64,000 bases of DNA, from positions 1 through 64,000 of the forward strand of contig NZ_NQMR01000019.1 in assembly GCF_002276045.1 (NCBI RefSeq), written 5' to 3'. Position numbers and translations under genes: made by a program. The number at the start of each line of letters is the position of its first letter. Positions within the stretch are counted from its first letter, which is position 1. The stretch comes from Pseudoalteromonas sp. NBT06-2. Its GTDB lineage: Bacteria; Pseudomonadota; Gammaproteobacteria; Enterobacterales; Alteromonadaceae. Shown piece by piece: positions 28,494 through 37,621 of the stretch. The notes under the pieces were generated by a model. That model made no database searches, had not been told where the DNA came from, and worked only from the letters and a program-made list of their open reading frames with translations.

Positions 28494-29176
28494 TTTTAAT
28501 CGTTGAAGACGAACCTAGTATTTTACGAGGCTTAACTGACCTTTTTATATTTCATGGTTTTGATGTAGAAAGCGAAATGGATGGCCAAAAAGGCTTAAAC
28601 CGTGCTTTAAAGGGTCAATTTAGTTGTATTATTTTGGATGTGATGTTGCCCTCAGTGAACGGTTTTGAAATTTATAATGCCATAAGGCTGCAATCTCAAG
28701 TGCAACCAATTTTAATGTTAACCGCAAAAAATACAGAAGAAGATATTATTAACGGCCTTACTTTAGGTGCTGATGACTATTTGGCAAAACCTTTTTCTAC
28801 TTCTGAACTAATCTTAAGAGTAACCGCTTTGATCAGGCGTTCAGGTTTATCTGGCAATGATTATAAACTCACAATTAACGATGATGTCAGTATATGTACA
28901 CAAAAGTTAATAGGCACTTCTTATAACAAAGAAATGCGTTATACTCGTCGTGAAGTAACTATTTTAACTTATTTAAATCAGCAAAAAAAACCTGTGTCTC
29001 GTGATGAATTACTCAGAAAAGTGTGGGGGTATAAATCGACGGAACAGATAGATACACGAACGGTAGATATTCATATCGCTAAAATTCGTAAAAAAATTGA
29101 GATTGTCCCTAAATTTCCTGAACATTTAGTTACACTGAGAGGTGAAGGGTATCAACTATTTTGCTGTCAGTCGTAA
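28475..29176 (+). CDS. OmpR-family response regulator (233 aa)
   Basis: The receiver domain has acidic residues in LLIVEDEPS, phospho-acceptor Asp55 in CIILDVMLPS, the conserved Thr in ILMLTAKN and Lys in LAKPFS. The C-terminal winged helix has EMRYTRREVTILTYLNQQKK, then VSRDELLRKVWGYKS and TRTVDIHIAKIRKKIE, typical of OmpR/PhoB regulators. The frame opens at TTG 28463, but ATG 28475 (MRIKPTLLIV) is the likelier start. Its histidine kinase gene begins one base after the stop but is frameshifted. It is divergent from the broken TonB receptor gene and may have regulated it. Confidence 0.9.
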   Translation: MRIKPTLLIVEDEPSILRGLTDLFIFHGFDVESEMDGQKGLNRALKGQFSCIILDVMLPSVNGFEIYNAIRLQSQVQPILMLTAKNTEEDIINGLTLGADDYLAKPFSTSELILRVTALIRRSGLSGNDYKLTINDDVSICTQKLIGTSYNKEMRYTRREVTILTYLNQQKKPVSRDELLRKVWGYKSTEQIDTRTVDIHIAKIRKKIEIVPKFPEHLVTLRGEGYQLFCCQS

Positions 29177-29177
29177 T

Positions 29178-30888
29178 ATGAAGCAATTATTTTCAGACAA
29201 GCGTTTATTAAATTATCAGCAGCGTGTTAATCGATTACGATGCTTTACGTTTATTTTTTTTATAAAGGCTTTAATCAATTTGAAAAAGATCTTTTATTAG
29301 AGTACCAAAGAAAAGCAGAAAAAGTCACTGCTCAATTAAATTTAAAGCTTTTTAAGCGTTCAGTATTTGACAATGCGATGAGCACTCTCACATTTGATTA
29401 TTACCAACATATTTATAATCCACTTAATAAACAAGTAACACGTGTAAAGTCTCCTCTTTCAACTCCTGAATATAATGAGCGTTTTACTGGTCTAATTGGC
29501 TATTTTCAAATAGATCAACAAGGTGAATTTAATAGCCCTGTATGGCCTGAAACTATTAATAATACTGTAAAATTAACAAGTGATGATGATGAAACAGCAC
29601 AAAAACGTAAAAACCTCGCTATAAAGTTATATCAGATCACATCAAAATCTAAAGAATTAAAAACACTGATTGATGATAAATTATCGGCTGACAGTAAAAC
29701 CTTTGCTTTAATATCCGATGTACCCGAATACCTTATTTTTTATCGCATTATACAAGTTAACAAAACCAAAAAACTGCAAGGTTATTTTGTTGATATTAAA
29801 AGATACTTAAATAGTAGAATTAAGCGCATTATAAAAATAGTCCAATTTGACACTGCCATTGCAATCAAAATACAACCGAATAATACACTTTCTGATAGTA
29901 CTTTTTTTATTTATGAAACCAATGCTCAAGAGCAGGCTGAAATAACTCAAACTAAGCAATTAGACGCTCAATTAAATCAACTTATTATAGGTAGCCTAGA
30001 TTTAAGGTGGCCTTTTAAAGGTTATAAACTTACTTATTCAACTTCAAAATTAGAACTTACAACATCGGCAATTTATAGCTTAAGTTTAATGTTATTTTTA
30101 ATGGCTGGCATTATATTGGGCTGTTATGGTTTTTATAGAACCGGGGTTAAACAGCTAAAATTAGCAGAGCAAAGGCTAAACTTTGTGTCTTCAGTAAGCC
30201 ATGAGCTAAAAACACCTTTGACGTCCATTCGCATGTATTCAGAAATGCTAAAATCTGGCATGGTGCCTTCTGAAGAATACAAAGCAGAATATTACGAATT
30301 TATACACAGTGAAAGTGAGCGTTTATCTCGCTTAATAGACAATATATTGCAGCTTTCAAAATTAAGTCAGCCTCAACATAGTGTCGATCCGAAATATACA
30401 AAACTTAGTATTTTAACGGATATCATTCGCTCTAAAGTATCTTCATTATTAATTAAAAGTGACTTCCAGTTAAATATATCTAACGATTTTGAACAACCGG
30501 ATCGGGTAATGCTATTAGTTGATATTGATGCGTTTTCACAAGTTGTGATCAATATAACGGATAACGCGATCAAGTTTTTTGATAACGAGGTAATCCAGGA
30601 TGAAAGTCGAAAAAAATAGATTTTATTTTTAATATTGATCCAAATAATAAAGATAAAATACTGATGGAAATTCGTGATTATGGCAATGGTATTACTGCAG
30701 AGCAACAAAATAAAATATTTGAATTGTTCTATCGGGGAGGCTGTGAGCTAACTCGCTCAACACAAGGTACAGGCATAGGCTTAGCCTTAGTATACGAACT
30801 GGTATTAGCGCAACAAGGCACAATTGAAGTACAGCGAATGACTCCTGGTTTAGCAATGAAAATGTATTTTAAATGTAAGCAGGTATAA
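29178..30888 (+). pseudogene. Sensor histidine kinase with two homopolymer frameshifts
   Basis: The reading starts MKQLFSDKRLLNYQQRVNRL at 29178. It shifts at a T8 run (29254-29261) into a long frame with a sensor region and membrane helix (LSLMLFLMAGIILGCYGFYR). The phospho-acceptor box SVSHELKTPLTSIRMYSEML and the N box VVINITDNAIKFFDNEV follow. The frame stops at an A7 run (30610-30616), and the ATP lid boxes (RDYGNGITAEQQNKIFELFY, GTGIGLALVYELV) continue in another frame to 30888. One extra base in each run would restore an intact kinase that starts one base after the regulator stop codon. The shifts are either sequencing errors, phase variation or true decay. Confidence 0.85.
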
Positions 30889-30919
30889 AATTATAGTGGT
30901 TTTTAAAATGGTTTTATAG

Positions 30920-31727
30920 TTAAGAGACTGCGCGCTGTAATATATAAAATACTGTCACCTGGAATACTACTAACCCCCTAATATCAACTTTTTCATATCC
31001 AGGCTTTTCTGGTAATGGCCATTCAAAAATATCTGCTTTGATAATATTTTTTAAGAGTAGATCATCTTGTTTATTCTGGAGAATATCACCTTTATTATCT
31101 TCTAAAGGTTTGTTTAGTTTAACAGTGACTCCAGTGTCTTTTTGCTCCTTATTAAAATCCATATTAAGATAATTTTGAAATTTCTCAGCTAAAAATAATT
31201 CACTGCATGCCGCTTTATTATTAATTACAGCATGTAAATCTATCCGTTCCATATTCATAAAATGATCAAACATACTCGAATTCATAGTATCTTGATCTTT
31301 GAAGTATTGATTAAAAATATGCTATGAAACAACATTTAGACTAGCTAAAAAATCAAAATTACCCGTTTTATGGTTTAGAGTATTTTCTTCTTCAGAAACT
31401 TCAACGCTAATATGGCTAAATAAATTGCTCTCATCAATAAAAGTCACAAGTGATTAGGCTGGATTTTCAATGATAGTTTTTCTTGAAGATCAAAGAACTT
31501 ATTTGTTGTATCTTGGGATATTTCGAACATAACGGTAACCATATCTTCAGTACTGCTGACATTAAATTTTTCTTTAGTTTTACTCTCCCATGTTTCTATT
31601 GCATCAAGGAATAACTGAGAGTTTAATTTGCCTTGCAAAGTGAAATTATTTGCTAAATCTCAAATTGAGACAATGCATTATCGCCATCATTAGTTTTATT
31701 TTTCAAAGTTTGTAATAAATTGACCAT
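30920..31727 (-). pseudogene. Decayed gene of unknown family
   Basis: Reading from 31727 with a GGA eight bases upstream: MVNLLQTLKNKTNDGDNALS stops. After a one-base shift ANNFTLQGKLNSQLFLDAIE runs to a stop at 31444. After another shift, VTFIDESNLFSHISVEVSEE runs through an in-frame TAG into MNSSMFDHFMNMERIDLHAV and on to 30920. The pieces join as one protein of about 265 residues with two frameshifts and one stop. The mix of strands and Asn/Asp/Lys-rich segments is not a family I recognise. No signal peptide is seen. Confidence 0.5.
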
Positions 31728-31737
31728 TTAAAATCCG

Positions 31738-31845
31738 CCCGTAGGGAATTTATCAGGTAAATAATCACTACGTTACATCAGTTTGAAATGCAATAAGCAT
31801 TCCTAAAATGATGTGCCTTGTGTTAACTCACCTGATAAATTCTGA
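31738..31845. repeat. Cruciform repeat, copy B
   Basis: CGTAGGGAAT, arm TTTATCAGGTAAAT, core CTACGTTACATCAG, inner hairpin GAAATGC/GCATTCC, then TGATGTGCCTTG and the second arm ACTCACCTGATAAATTC. The core matches copy A at 1050-1166 but the arms are different sequences that still pair with each other. Confidence 0.65.
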
Positions 31846-31850
31846 AACAA

Positions 31851-31875
31851 GCATTATCAAGTGGCTTGGGTATAT
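31851..31875. repeat. Right-terminal fragment of the short TIR element
   Basis: GCATTATCAAGTGGCTTGGG TATA corresponds to the last 24 bases of the family with two changes. The rest of the element is absent. Confidence 0.65.
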
Positions 31876-31987
31876 TACAACTTTCAAAATTAAGTCAGCC
31901 CCAACATAGTGTCGATCCGCAATATACAAAACTCAGTATTTTAACGGATCTTATTCGCTCAAAAGTATTGTTTATATTGGTTAAAAG
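31873..31987 (+). pseudogene. Duplicated histidine kinase fragment
   Basis: About 115 bases nearly identical to 30345-30460 of the nearby histidine kinase gene (encoding the stretch LQLSKLSQPQHSVDP and beyond), starting exactly at the end of a short TIR fragment. Scattered substitutions suggest a piece of a diverged paralogous kinase or an older duplication. It has no start and stops soon. Confidence 0.75.
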
Positions 31988-32061
31988 CATTCTTACAACA
32001 TGTTACTCAATGGATAAAAAATGAATAGACTAAATATGTAGCTTAGTTGTATTTATCAAAT

Positions 32062-32838
32062 TTAAAACACATTATATTCTGTGGCGTCTTGTTTCTTAAT
32101 TACTTTATGGCCATCTTCGGAAACTCCTTTTTTCCAATAACTACTAATGTAGATATTTTCGTGTGCTACTTGTTTTTCATTACGAAAGTAGTTGCGTAAT
32201 TGACGCATTGAATCAAACTCACATGCTGTCCACACTGATACTGTACTAGTTAACCATGTGAGTGACTTTACTGTGTCAACAAGTGATTTTTTTTCAGTAA
32301 TCCATATAACCTTGAAGTTGCTCGGTGCTGCTATTAATTGTATATCATTAGTTTCAATAATTTTTATAATGGCATAACCTTCGGCATCATGTGGCAGTTT
32401 TTTAATTTTTGCAGAAAGGGCTGGCAGCGCGGTCATATCGGCAACCATTAAGAACCAATCAGTATGCGTATTCATCTCTTTTATTGTACCTGGCCCAACA
32501 ATATTAATAGTGTCACCTTTTTTAGCATTCATAGCCCAACGAGCAGCAAAACCACATTGTAAATCTTGAGTAATATGGCGTACAAAGTCGATTTCAATAG
32601 TGTGATCTATAGGCGAAAAACGTCGAATGGTATAAGTGCGCATGATAGTTTTCTCACCTTCAGTCATCGTACTTAAATCAGTTTCTCCAATGGGGTTGAA
32701 TAGTAGTTTTATATAATTACCTTCGCATTCATGTGAAAAGTCAGCTAGTGTATTTCCTTGTAAGGTTATACGTTGCATGTTTGCAGTAATTTTATTTGTA
32801 CTTAATACTGTTAGTTGCTTGAGTGATAGTTTATTCAT
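32062..32838 (-). CDS. Siderophore-interacting protein, FAD-dependent ferric reductase (258 aa)
   Basis: Matches the SIP/ViuB family. An N-terminal FAD-binding barrel carries RTYTIRRF and IDFVRHITQDLQCGFAARWA, followed by the phosphate loop NIVGPG. The C-terminal NAD(P)H-binding domain has SVWTACEFDSMRQLRNYFRN and ends IYISSYWKKGVSEDGHKVIK. These cytoplasmic enzymes reduce iron from imported ferric siderophores. A TonB receptor pseudogene lies 3.6 kb away, but no siderophore genes adjoin it. Length is normal. Iron (Fur) regulation would be expected, but I could not see a clear Fur box. Confidence 0.85.
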   Translation of the reverse strand: MNKLSLKQLTVLSTNKITANMQRITLQGNTLADFSHECEGNYIKLLFNPIGETDLSTMTEGEKTIMRTYTIRRFSPIDHTIEIDFVRHITQDLQCGFAARWAMNAKKGDTINIVGPGTIKEMNTHTDWFLMVADMTALPALSAKIKKLPHDAEGYAIIKIIETNDIQLIAAPSNFKVIWITEKKSLVDTVKSLTWLTSTVSVWTACEFDSMRQLRNYFRNEKQVAHENIYISSYWKKGVSEDGHKVIKKQDATEYNVF

Positions 32839-33069
32839 TATCTACTTAATAATAATTCTCTTTTGCATTTAGGTTAGCATCACTTTTCACAGCTGGGTAG
32901 TATTTAAAATCAAATTTATATTTTCAGTTATGAATTCTAGAGGTAATACTGACCTTTAGAGCTCATAACCTTCGAATTACTCATTTAAAATTATCATCTC
33001 TTTTTTTATGTTTAAGGGGATAGAGTAAGTTGTTTGTTTTTAAAAGCGATAAGCTGACCAGTAGGGCTT

Positions 33070-33498
33070 CTAAGACTTCATTAAACTTTGGTTTATTTTA
33101 TGTTGCATATATATCACATGAAAAATTGAAGTAATAAAGGGATTTAACCAAAGTCTATCGCCTTTATTGGCGCCTGTTATGGTATTTATACGATTACGAA
33201 CCATGGTGATCCAAGAGATATCTAAAATACTAGAAATGATATGGATACCTAAGTGGTTTTTGAATATAAATGACTCATCTAGATTAACTAAACCATAAAT
33301 TAAGCTAACAAAAGAAAAAGTGGAAAATAAAATAGTAACAGCAATAAAGCTATTTGGTATTGTTAGTTCGGTATTTTGGTTAATTTTTTTAGAGAAATAA
33401 TAAAGTTTATATATCAAGTAACAACCAAGAGTCAGTATGCAAAGCATAAGCGTTTTCACTATTGAGTCTTGTTGAAATACATGTGTTTTTTTTATCAT
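33070..33498 (-). CDS. DUF4234-like small membrane protein (142 aa)
   Basis: Four hydrophobic segments are visible. The first, VKTLMLCILTLGCYLIYKLY, carries the TLGxYxIYxLY pattern of DUF4234-type proteins, followed by a basic YFSKKIN loop. The others are FIAVTILFSTFSFVSLIYGL, LGIHIISSILDISWITMV and NPFITSIFHVIYMQHKIN. Function is unknown. It stands alone between the siderophore-interacting protein gene and a small decayed frame. A weak AAAGATGAT precedes the start. Confidence 0.6.
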   Translation of the reverse strand: MIKKTHVFQQDSIVKTLMLCILTLGCYLIYKLYYFSKKINQNTELTIPNSFIAVTILFSTFSFVSLIYGLVNLDESFIFKNHLGIHIISSILDISWITMVRNRINTITGANKGDRLWLNPFITSIFHVIYMQHKINQSLMKS

Positions 33499-33557
33499 CT
33501 TTTATTAATCGCTTTGATATCTGTGTCATTACAATAAAATCTACCAATAATTAATTA

Positions 33558-33758
33558 TTATCGTTCAAGCGTTTGGAATAACGCGTTTCTCTTTTTAATT
33601 CGTTTTAAAAATAGCGCAGCTAGATCATCATGAGTATTTTTATATTGCGACGAAGCATTCTTTATTATTTTGTTCTAAAAGTATTCATCTTTTAAATTTG
33701 TAATGTGCAAAACTTGCTCTAATTGGCTTGATAAAATATCTTTCGTACCTATTTTCAT
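33558..33758 (-). pseudogene. Possible small protein gene with one in-frame stop
   Basis: Reads MKIGTKDILSSQLEQVLHIT NLKDEYF, then TAG, then NKIIKNASSQYKNTHDDLAA LFLKRIKKRNALFQTLER and a double stop. Sixty-six codons stay in register with one amber codon, suggesting a recently inactivated helical protein. Family unknown. The stretch 33499-33821 otherwise holds only promoter-like DNA for the next gene. Confidence 0.35.
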
Positions 33759-33821
33759 TTTTATTGAAGTGTAGCACTAGCATATTTTAATTAAAGATAC
33801 AGGCACTAATAGGCACAATCT

Positions 33822-36290
33822 ATGAATAGAAGAAATACAATTAAATATTTTTTTAAAAAAATATATTTAAACATAAGTTTATCGATATTAGCATGCATAT
33901 TTTCTAGTAATGTATATGCTAATACCGATGAAATAAACGTGATTGAATTATCACCTTTAACTAAAGGTGATCTTGTTTATACTTATGATGAAATGCTTAA
34001 TTTCGATATTAAGAATTACCTTAATGAAAATGCTCCCCATTTAAGTCAATATGCTGAAATAATTTCACATCATGCGGGTCGAACTTCAATTAGCCCTCAA
34101 TTAATAATATCTTTAATTGAGTTCAAAACACAGCTGATTTCAAGCTTTGAACCTGATATATATATTGATAAACCTTTTGGTTTACTTTCTAATAAAGTTG
34201 GTTTTTCACAGCAAGTAGAAGATATTACTACAAAATTAAATGTACTTTTATTTGGTAGTCAAGCTAGCCTAAACAGGCATCAAGAAATCAGCGATGCACA
34301 TGCAAAAATTGCAATGCAAAGTTTATTATCGTTGTCGCCTGAATCGTTAGGTGGGCAAACTATAATTGAAATTAAAAATTTGCTGTTTTTAACATATGAT
34401 CATTTATATTCAATTATGCCTGATGCGCCTGTTAGTGATAGTGCGAATGGGGATGCATCTAACTTACCACCTGTAGATTTATTACAGTTTCCATTCCCAG
34501 TTGGTGAATCTTGGCATGTAGGTGGTACGCATAGCTCTGAATCCGCGATTGATTATAGTAATGGTGGTGGCTGGGGCTCTGATGTTACACATTTATGGGT
34601 TTCAGCGTCAGCACCTGGTATAGTTATTGTTCATTCATCGTGCTCTGTTGAAGTGATCCATGAAGGAGGTTGGTCAACGAGTTATTATCATGTCGATAAT
34701 ATAAAAAATCAAAATCATGAGCGTGTTGAGCGTAATCAAGCAATAGCTAATTATGCTAATAATTCAGCACAAGCCTTATGTCAAGGAGGTTGGTCTGGTG
34801 GTCCACATACGCATGTTACCTTGAAAAAGAATGGTTCGCCGTTTAGCTTGAATGGTGTGACACTCTCTGGTTATAAAATACATGCAGGTAATAGTGATTA
34901 CGATACAAACTGTAATAATTATTGGCTAGAAAAGAATAGTCAAAAATTTTGCTCTGCTTGGTTTACCAACCCAGGAGTGGGTTCCGTTGAGCCTATAGAA
35001 GTTGTGCCTTTAATCAATAATCAAATTTTAAATAATTTAACAGCTAATAAAAGTGAATCAAGACTGTTTACAGTCACTTTACCCGAAAATGCCAGTAACT
35101 TAAGTGTCAAATTAGCGGGTGGTAGTGGTGACGTTGATTTATACCTGAGAAAGGCAGTACAACCCACAGAAAAACTATATGATTGTCGTTCATATAATGA
35201 TAAAAATGCAGAAAGTTGTTTAATCGAAATGCCAATCTCAGGCACTTGGTATATTCTAATGCAAGCATATAAAGCTTATAGTGGCGTTTCTATGCAGCTA
35301 AGTTATATTGAAAAAGAGAATGAACAAGTAGTAGTACCACTAAGTAAAGCACAAGTTATATCAAATTTATCTGCAAGTAAGTATGAAGCTAAAAATTTCA
35401 AAATAGAGATTCCAGCAAGAGCGACTAACTTTACAGTGAATACCGCTGGTGGTACTGGTGATGTCGACATTTATTTAGCAAAAAATAGTATTGCAACAAA
35501 CAGTGTAAAAACTTCGTATTGTAGCTATGGCTCAGGTAATCAAGAGCAATGTTTTATATCAATGCCAAGCCAAGGCGATTGGTATATTTTACTGAGTGCT
35601 TACGATCATTATGAAAATGTGACATTGCAGGCTTCATATGCACCTTACAATGACACGACTACTAATGTACTTAGTAATAATGAAATAAAAAGTGCTATCT
35701 CAGCATCTACTACAGAACGATTATATTATACAATTGATGTACCTGTTGATGCTAAAAAGCTGGTAATTAATACATTTGGTGGTTCAGGTGATGCGGATTT
35801 ATATATTAAACACGCTAATAGTCCAACAAGTTCAAATTATATATGTCGGTCAAATAGTGATGGTAATACAGAAACTTGTTCTGTAGATAATCCAAGTAAA
35901 GGTACTTGGTACATAATGTTAAAAGCTTACAGTCGCTTTGAGAGTTTAAATCTTCAAGGTGGTTATACGTTATCGACAAATAATCCAGGTGGATCACTTA
36001 TCAAAAATAATATCTCAATCCCAGTTGGCAGGTGGCAGTACTATGCTGTTAATATTCCGGAAGGTATACGTTATTTGACCATATTAACATCTGGTGGCAC
36101 TGGTAATGCTGATCTTTACCTAAGACAAGGTAGTAAACCGACTTATACCCAAAATATTTGTCGTGCTAATACGAATAATAATACTGAAGAGTGTAAAATA
36201 ACGGCACCTGCTGCTGGTGTTTGGTATATCGGTATATTTGCTTATGGTGGCAGTGCATTAGGAGTAAATTTAAATGCAATTTGGGAGTAA
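33822..36290 (+). CDS. Secreted LasA-type M23 metallopeptidase with four PPC domains (822 aa)
   Basis: A signal peptide (residues 1-33) precedes a propeptide-like region (about 35-220). The M23A/beta-lytic domain has zinc ligands His237 (GGTHSSES) and Asp244, catalytic-region His290 (SYYHVDN), and the HxH pair His329/His331 (GPHTHVTL). Conserved cysteines flank it (CQGGW...NCNNYW...FCSAWF). Four pre-peptidase C-terminal (PPC) beta-sandwich repeats follow at about 395-490, 510-605, 625-715 and 730-822. Each has GGSGDxDLYxK and a WYIxLxAY motif. LasA-type enzymes cut glycine-rich bonds in peptidoglycan or elastin. Secretion is probably by type II, with PPC domains removed or acting as sorting modules (inference). 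Confidence 0.9.
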   Translation: MNRRNTIKYFFKKIYLNISLSILACIFSSNVYANTDEINVIELSPLTKGDLVYTYDEMLNFDIKNYLNENAPHLSQYAEIISHHAGRTSISPQLIISLIEFKTQLISSFEPDIYIDKPFGLLSNKVGFSQQVEDITTKLNVLLFGSQASLNRHQEISDAHAKIAMQSLLSLSPESLGGQTIIEIKNLLFLTYDHLYSIMPDAPVSDSANGDASNLPPVDLLQFPFPVGESWHVGGTHSSESAIDYSNGGGWGSDVTHLWVSASAPGIVIVHSSCSVEVIHEGGWSTSYYHVDNIKNQNHERVERNQAIANYANNSAQALCQGGWSGGPHTHVTLKKNGSPFSLNGVTLSGYKIHAGNSDYDTNCNNYWLEKNSQKFCSAWFTNPGVGSVEPIEVVPLINNQILNNLTANKSESRLFTVTLPENASNLSVKLAGGSGDVDLYLRKAVQPTEKLYDCRSYNDKNAESCLIEMPISGTWYILMQAYKAYSGVSMQLSYIEKENEQVVVPLSKAQVISNLSASKYEAKNFKIEIPARATNFTVNTAGGTGDVDIYLAKNSIATNSVKTSYCSYGSGNQEQCFISMPSQGDWYILLSAYDHYENVTLQASYAPYNDTTTNVLSNNEIKSAISASTTERLYYTIDVPVDAKKLVINTFGGSGDADLYIKHANSPTSSNYICRSNSDGNTETCSVDNPSKGTWYIMLKAYSRFESLNLQGGYTLSTNNPGGSLIKNNISIPVGRWQYYAVNIPEGIRYLTILTSGGTGNADLYLRQGSKPTYTQNICRANTNNNTEECKITAPAAGVWYIGIFAYGGSALGVNLNAIWE

Positions 36291-36308
36291 TAAAGTTAAA
36301 TAATTGTT

Positions 36309-36367
36309 GACTCGATTGCATGAAGCAATTGAGTCCAAATTTATTGCCTTGTATGGCAATAAATTTG
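36309..36367. terminator. Two adjacent strong hairpins after the LasA-like gene
   Basis: GACTCGATTGC-ATGAA-GCAATTGAGTC (one G/T mismatch; 36309-36335) is followed directly by CAAATTTATTGCC-TTGTAT-GGCAATAAATTTG (perfect 13-bp stem; 36336-36367). No long T run follows, so this may stabilise the transcript end rather than terminate on its own. Confidence 0.55.
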
Positions 36368-36543
36368 ACTGTAAGTCTTTAAAAATCGCTACGATGGTCT
36401 TTATTCATACTCCTGGAAACTTGGATGCCATTCTGCCCTGGAATGCAAGACAGAGCGTGCGCTCTATATTAGCAAACCGTGCGATGATTCCGTAATTATG
36501 AGATCATTTAATATCTACAGTTGTATATTCAATTTTTATATTT

Positions 36544-36600
36544 TGCTCGCTAAAAGCGAGCAGACTTAGTTATTTTGATGCGGATAACCGCATCAGTCTG
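36544..36600. repeat. Nested hairpin structure
   Basis: TGCTCGCT-AAA-AGCGAGCA (36544-36562) is followed by TGATGCGG-ATAA-CCGCATCA (36576-36595), and CAGACT/AGTCTG (36561-36566 with 36595-36600) closes around the second. Three perfect stems in 57 bases. No gene is seen between 36291 and 36646. Confidence 0.6.
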
Positions 36601-36646
36601 GGGGTATTTTGCACGGCTACACGCATGATGGGTGGTTTGGGTATAT

Positions 36647-37259
36647 ATCACTGGAATTGAGCCGTCATATCCATTCGCGCAACCACTTATACCAAAACCA
36701 ACAGTTTTCCAGCAGAATAAGCTGCTAATGCAGCAGAATAAGCTGCTAATGCAGCTGAATATAAAGCTTTTAACTCTGGATCTTGGTCCCACGGTATTAT
36801 TTCATTATTATTTGCGGCGACTGACGCCATCACAACCTCCTTTATCCGAAATTGCTGGTGTGTAAGTGAGAGTTATTGATTTGCATATATATACCCAAGC
36901 CACTTCAAGATGTGAGGTTCAGGACTGCTGAGCAATTCATGATCTAGGCGCATCTTTGCATTAATGGTTACTCCCTTAAAAAAAGATGGAACAACGAGCA
37001 TGATTTGCTCAGATGTCCCTGTAAGGTTGATTTATAAATACTTTATGCAGCGTTATTGATTTTGAAAAGGGAATAACCATGTTCTTCAATCAATGCCTTG
37101 CCTAAAGCATTTCTAATTCCAACTGAATCCTGCATCTTGAAGTGGTTTGGGTATATGAATTTTAGTTATCTTTTTATCAGTTAGAATTTGTTGGCTTTCC
37201 GCATTTGCCATAAAGCTAGATAAAATATAAACAACGGGTAAAACTTTTAATAAACTCAT
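36647..37259 (-). pseudogene. Small secreted protein gene, split by a short TIR element and frameshifted
   Basis: The 5' part (37156-37259) encodes a signal peptide, MSLLKVLPVVYILSSFMANA then ESQQILTDKK. After the element (36890-37155) the reading continues in segments: SITLTYTPAISDKGGCDGVS, shift, IIPWDQDPELKALYSAALAA with a 21-bp tandem duplication (36711-36752), another shift, TVGFGISGCANGYDGSIPVI. It ends at a second relic of the repeat near 36646. The original was a small periplasmic or secreted protein of a type common next to other genes in marine gammaproteobacteria (two conserved cysteines, ISGC and GGCDG). Function is unknown. Confidence 0.6.
36890..37155 (+). mobile_element. Short TIR element copy 8 (266-bp form)
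   Basis: Complete 266-bp copy lying between the signal-peptide part and the body of a decayed secreted-protein gene. Left flank TTGCATA, right flank TGAATT; no obvious target duplication. Confidence 0.9.
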
Positions 37260-37262
37260 AAT

Positions 37263-37357
37263 TGATTTTTGGCCATTCCCTGCGGGCGAGGCTAAAATTT
37301 CTGTATACTGCGTTAAATTTTCTTGATGGAGAATAACTAGACCTACAAAAATTTTCC
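37263..37357 (-). repeat. Cruciform repeat, copy C (half)
   Basis: The reverse complement of this stretch matches 987-1080: GGAAAATTTTTGTAGG, CTCCATCAAGAAAATTTAAC, then CCCGCAGGGAATGGCCAAAA. The core and second arm are missing, so only the left half of copy A is represented. The following 260 bases to 37621 hold no gene and presumably the protease promoter. Confidence 0.75.
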
Positions 37358-37621
37358 ATATTAGCTCTGCTGCGCTGTTTTAGTGAGATTTATTGATTAG
37401 CGAGATCTACTGTTAGATGTTGGGAAGTTACAGTATTATCCAGAGTTTTTCTGCGTCGCATTATCTTAACTTTAACGTGTTACCTTGTTTTTGTTTCCTT
37501 TTGCCTTAAATGGCTGGTGCTCCCCTATCATCACTGTTACTTTTTATTTACAATTGTACCCGTAAATAAACATTAATGATTTATTTATACAAAATTAATA
37601 ACAATAATCCAGGATAAATTA

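Noticed and set aside
36304..36495. 63-codon plus-strand ORF after the LasA-like gene
   Set aside because: It runs through two perfect hairpins and palindromic debris, lacks a ribosome-binding site and has no coding character.
36711..36752. Two 21-bp direct repeats suggestive of a mini repeat array
   Set aside because: Only two units with no spacers; it is a tandem duplication in a pseudogene, not CRISPR. No CRISPR array was seen in the window.
36687..36830. 47-codon minus-strand ORF (Ala/Tyr/Ser-rich, YSAALAA repeats) with a perfect AAGGAGG before its ATG, looking like a small peptide or precursor gene
   Set aside because: The apparent ribosome-binding site is itself coding (DKGGCDG) in another frame; the ORF is one segment of a frameshifted, element-interrupted secreted-protein gene (36647-37259).
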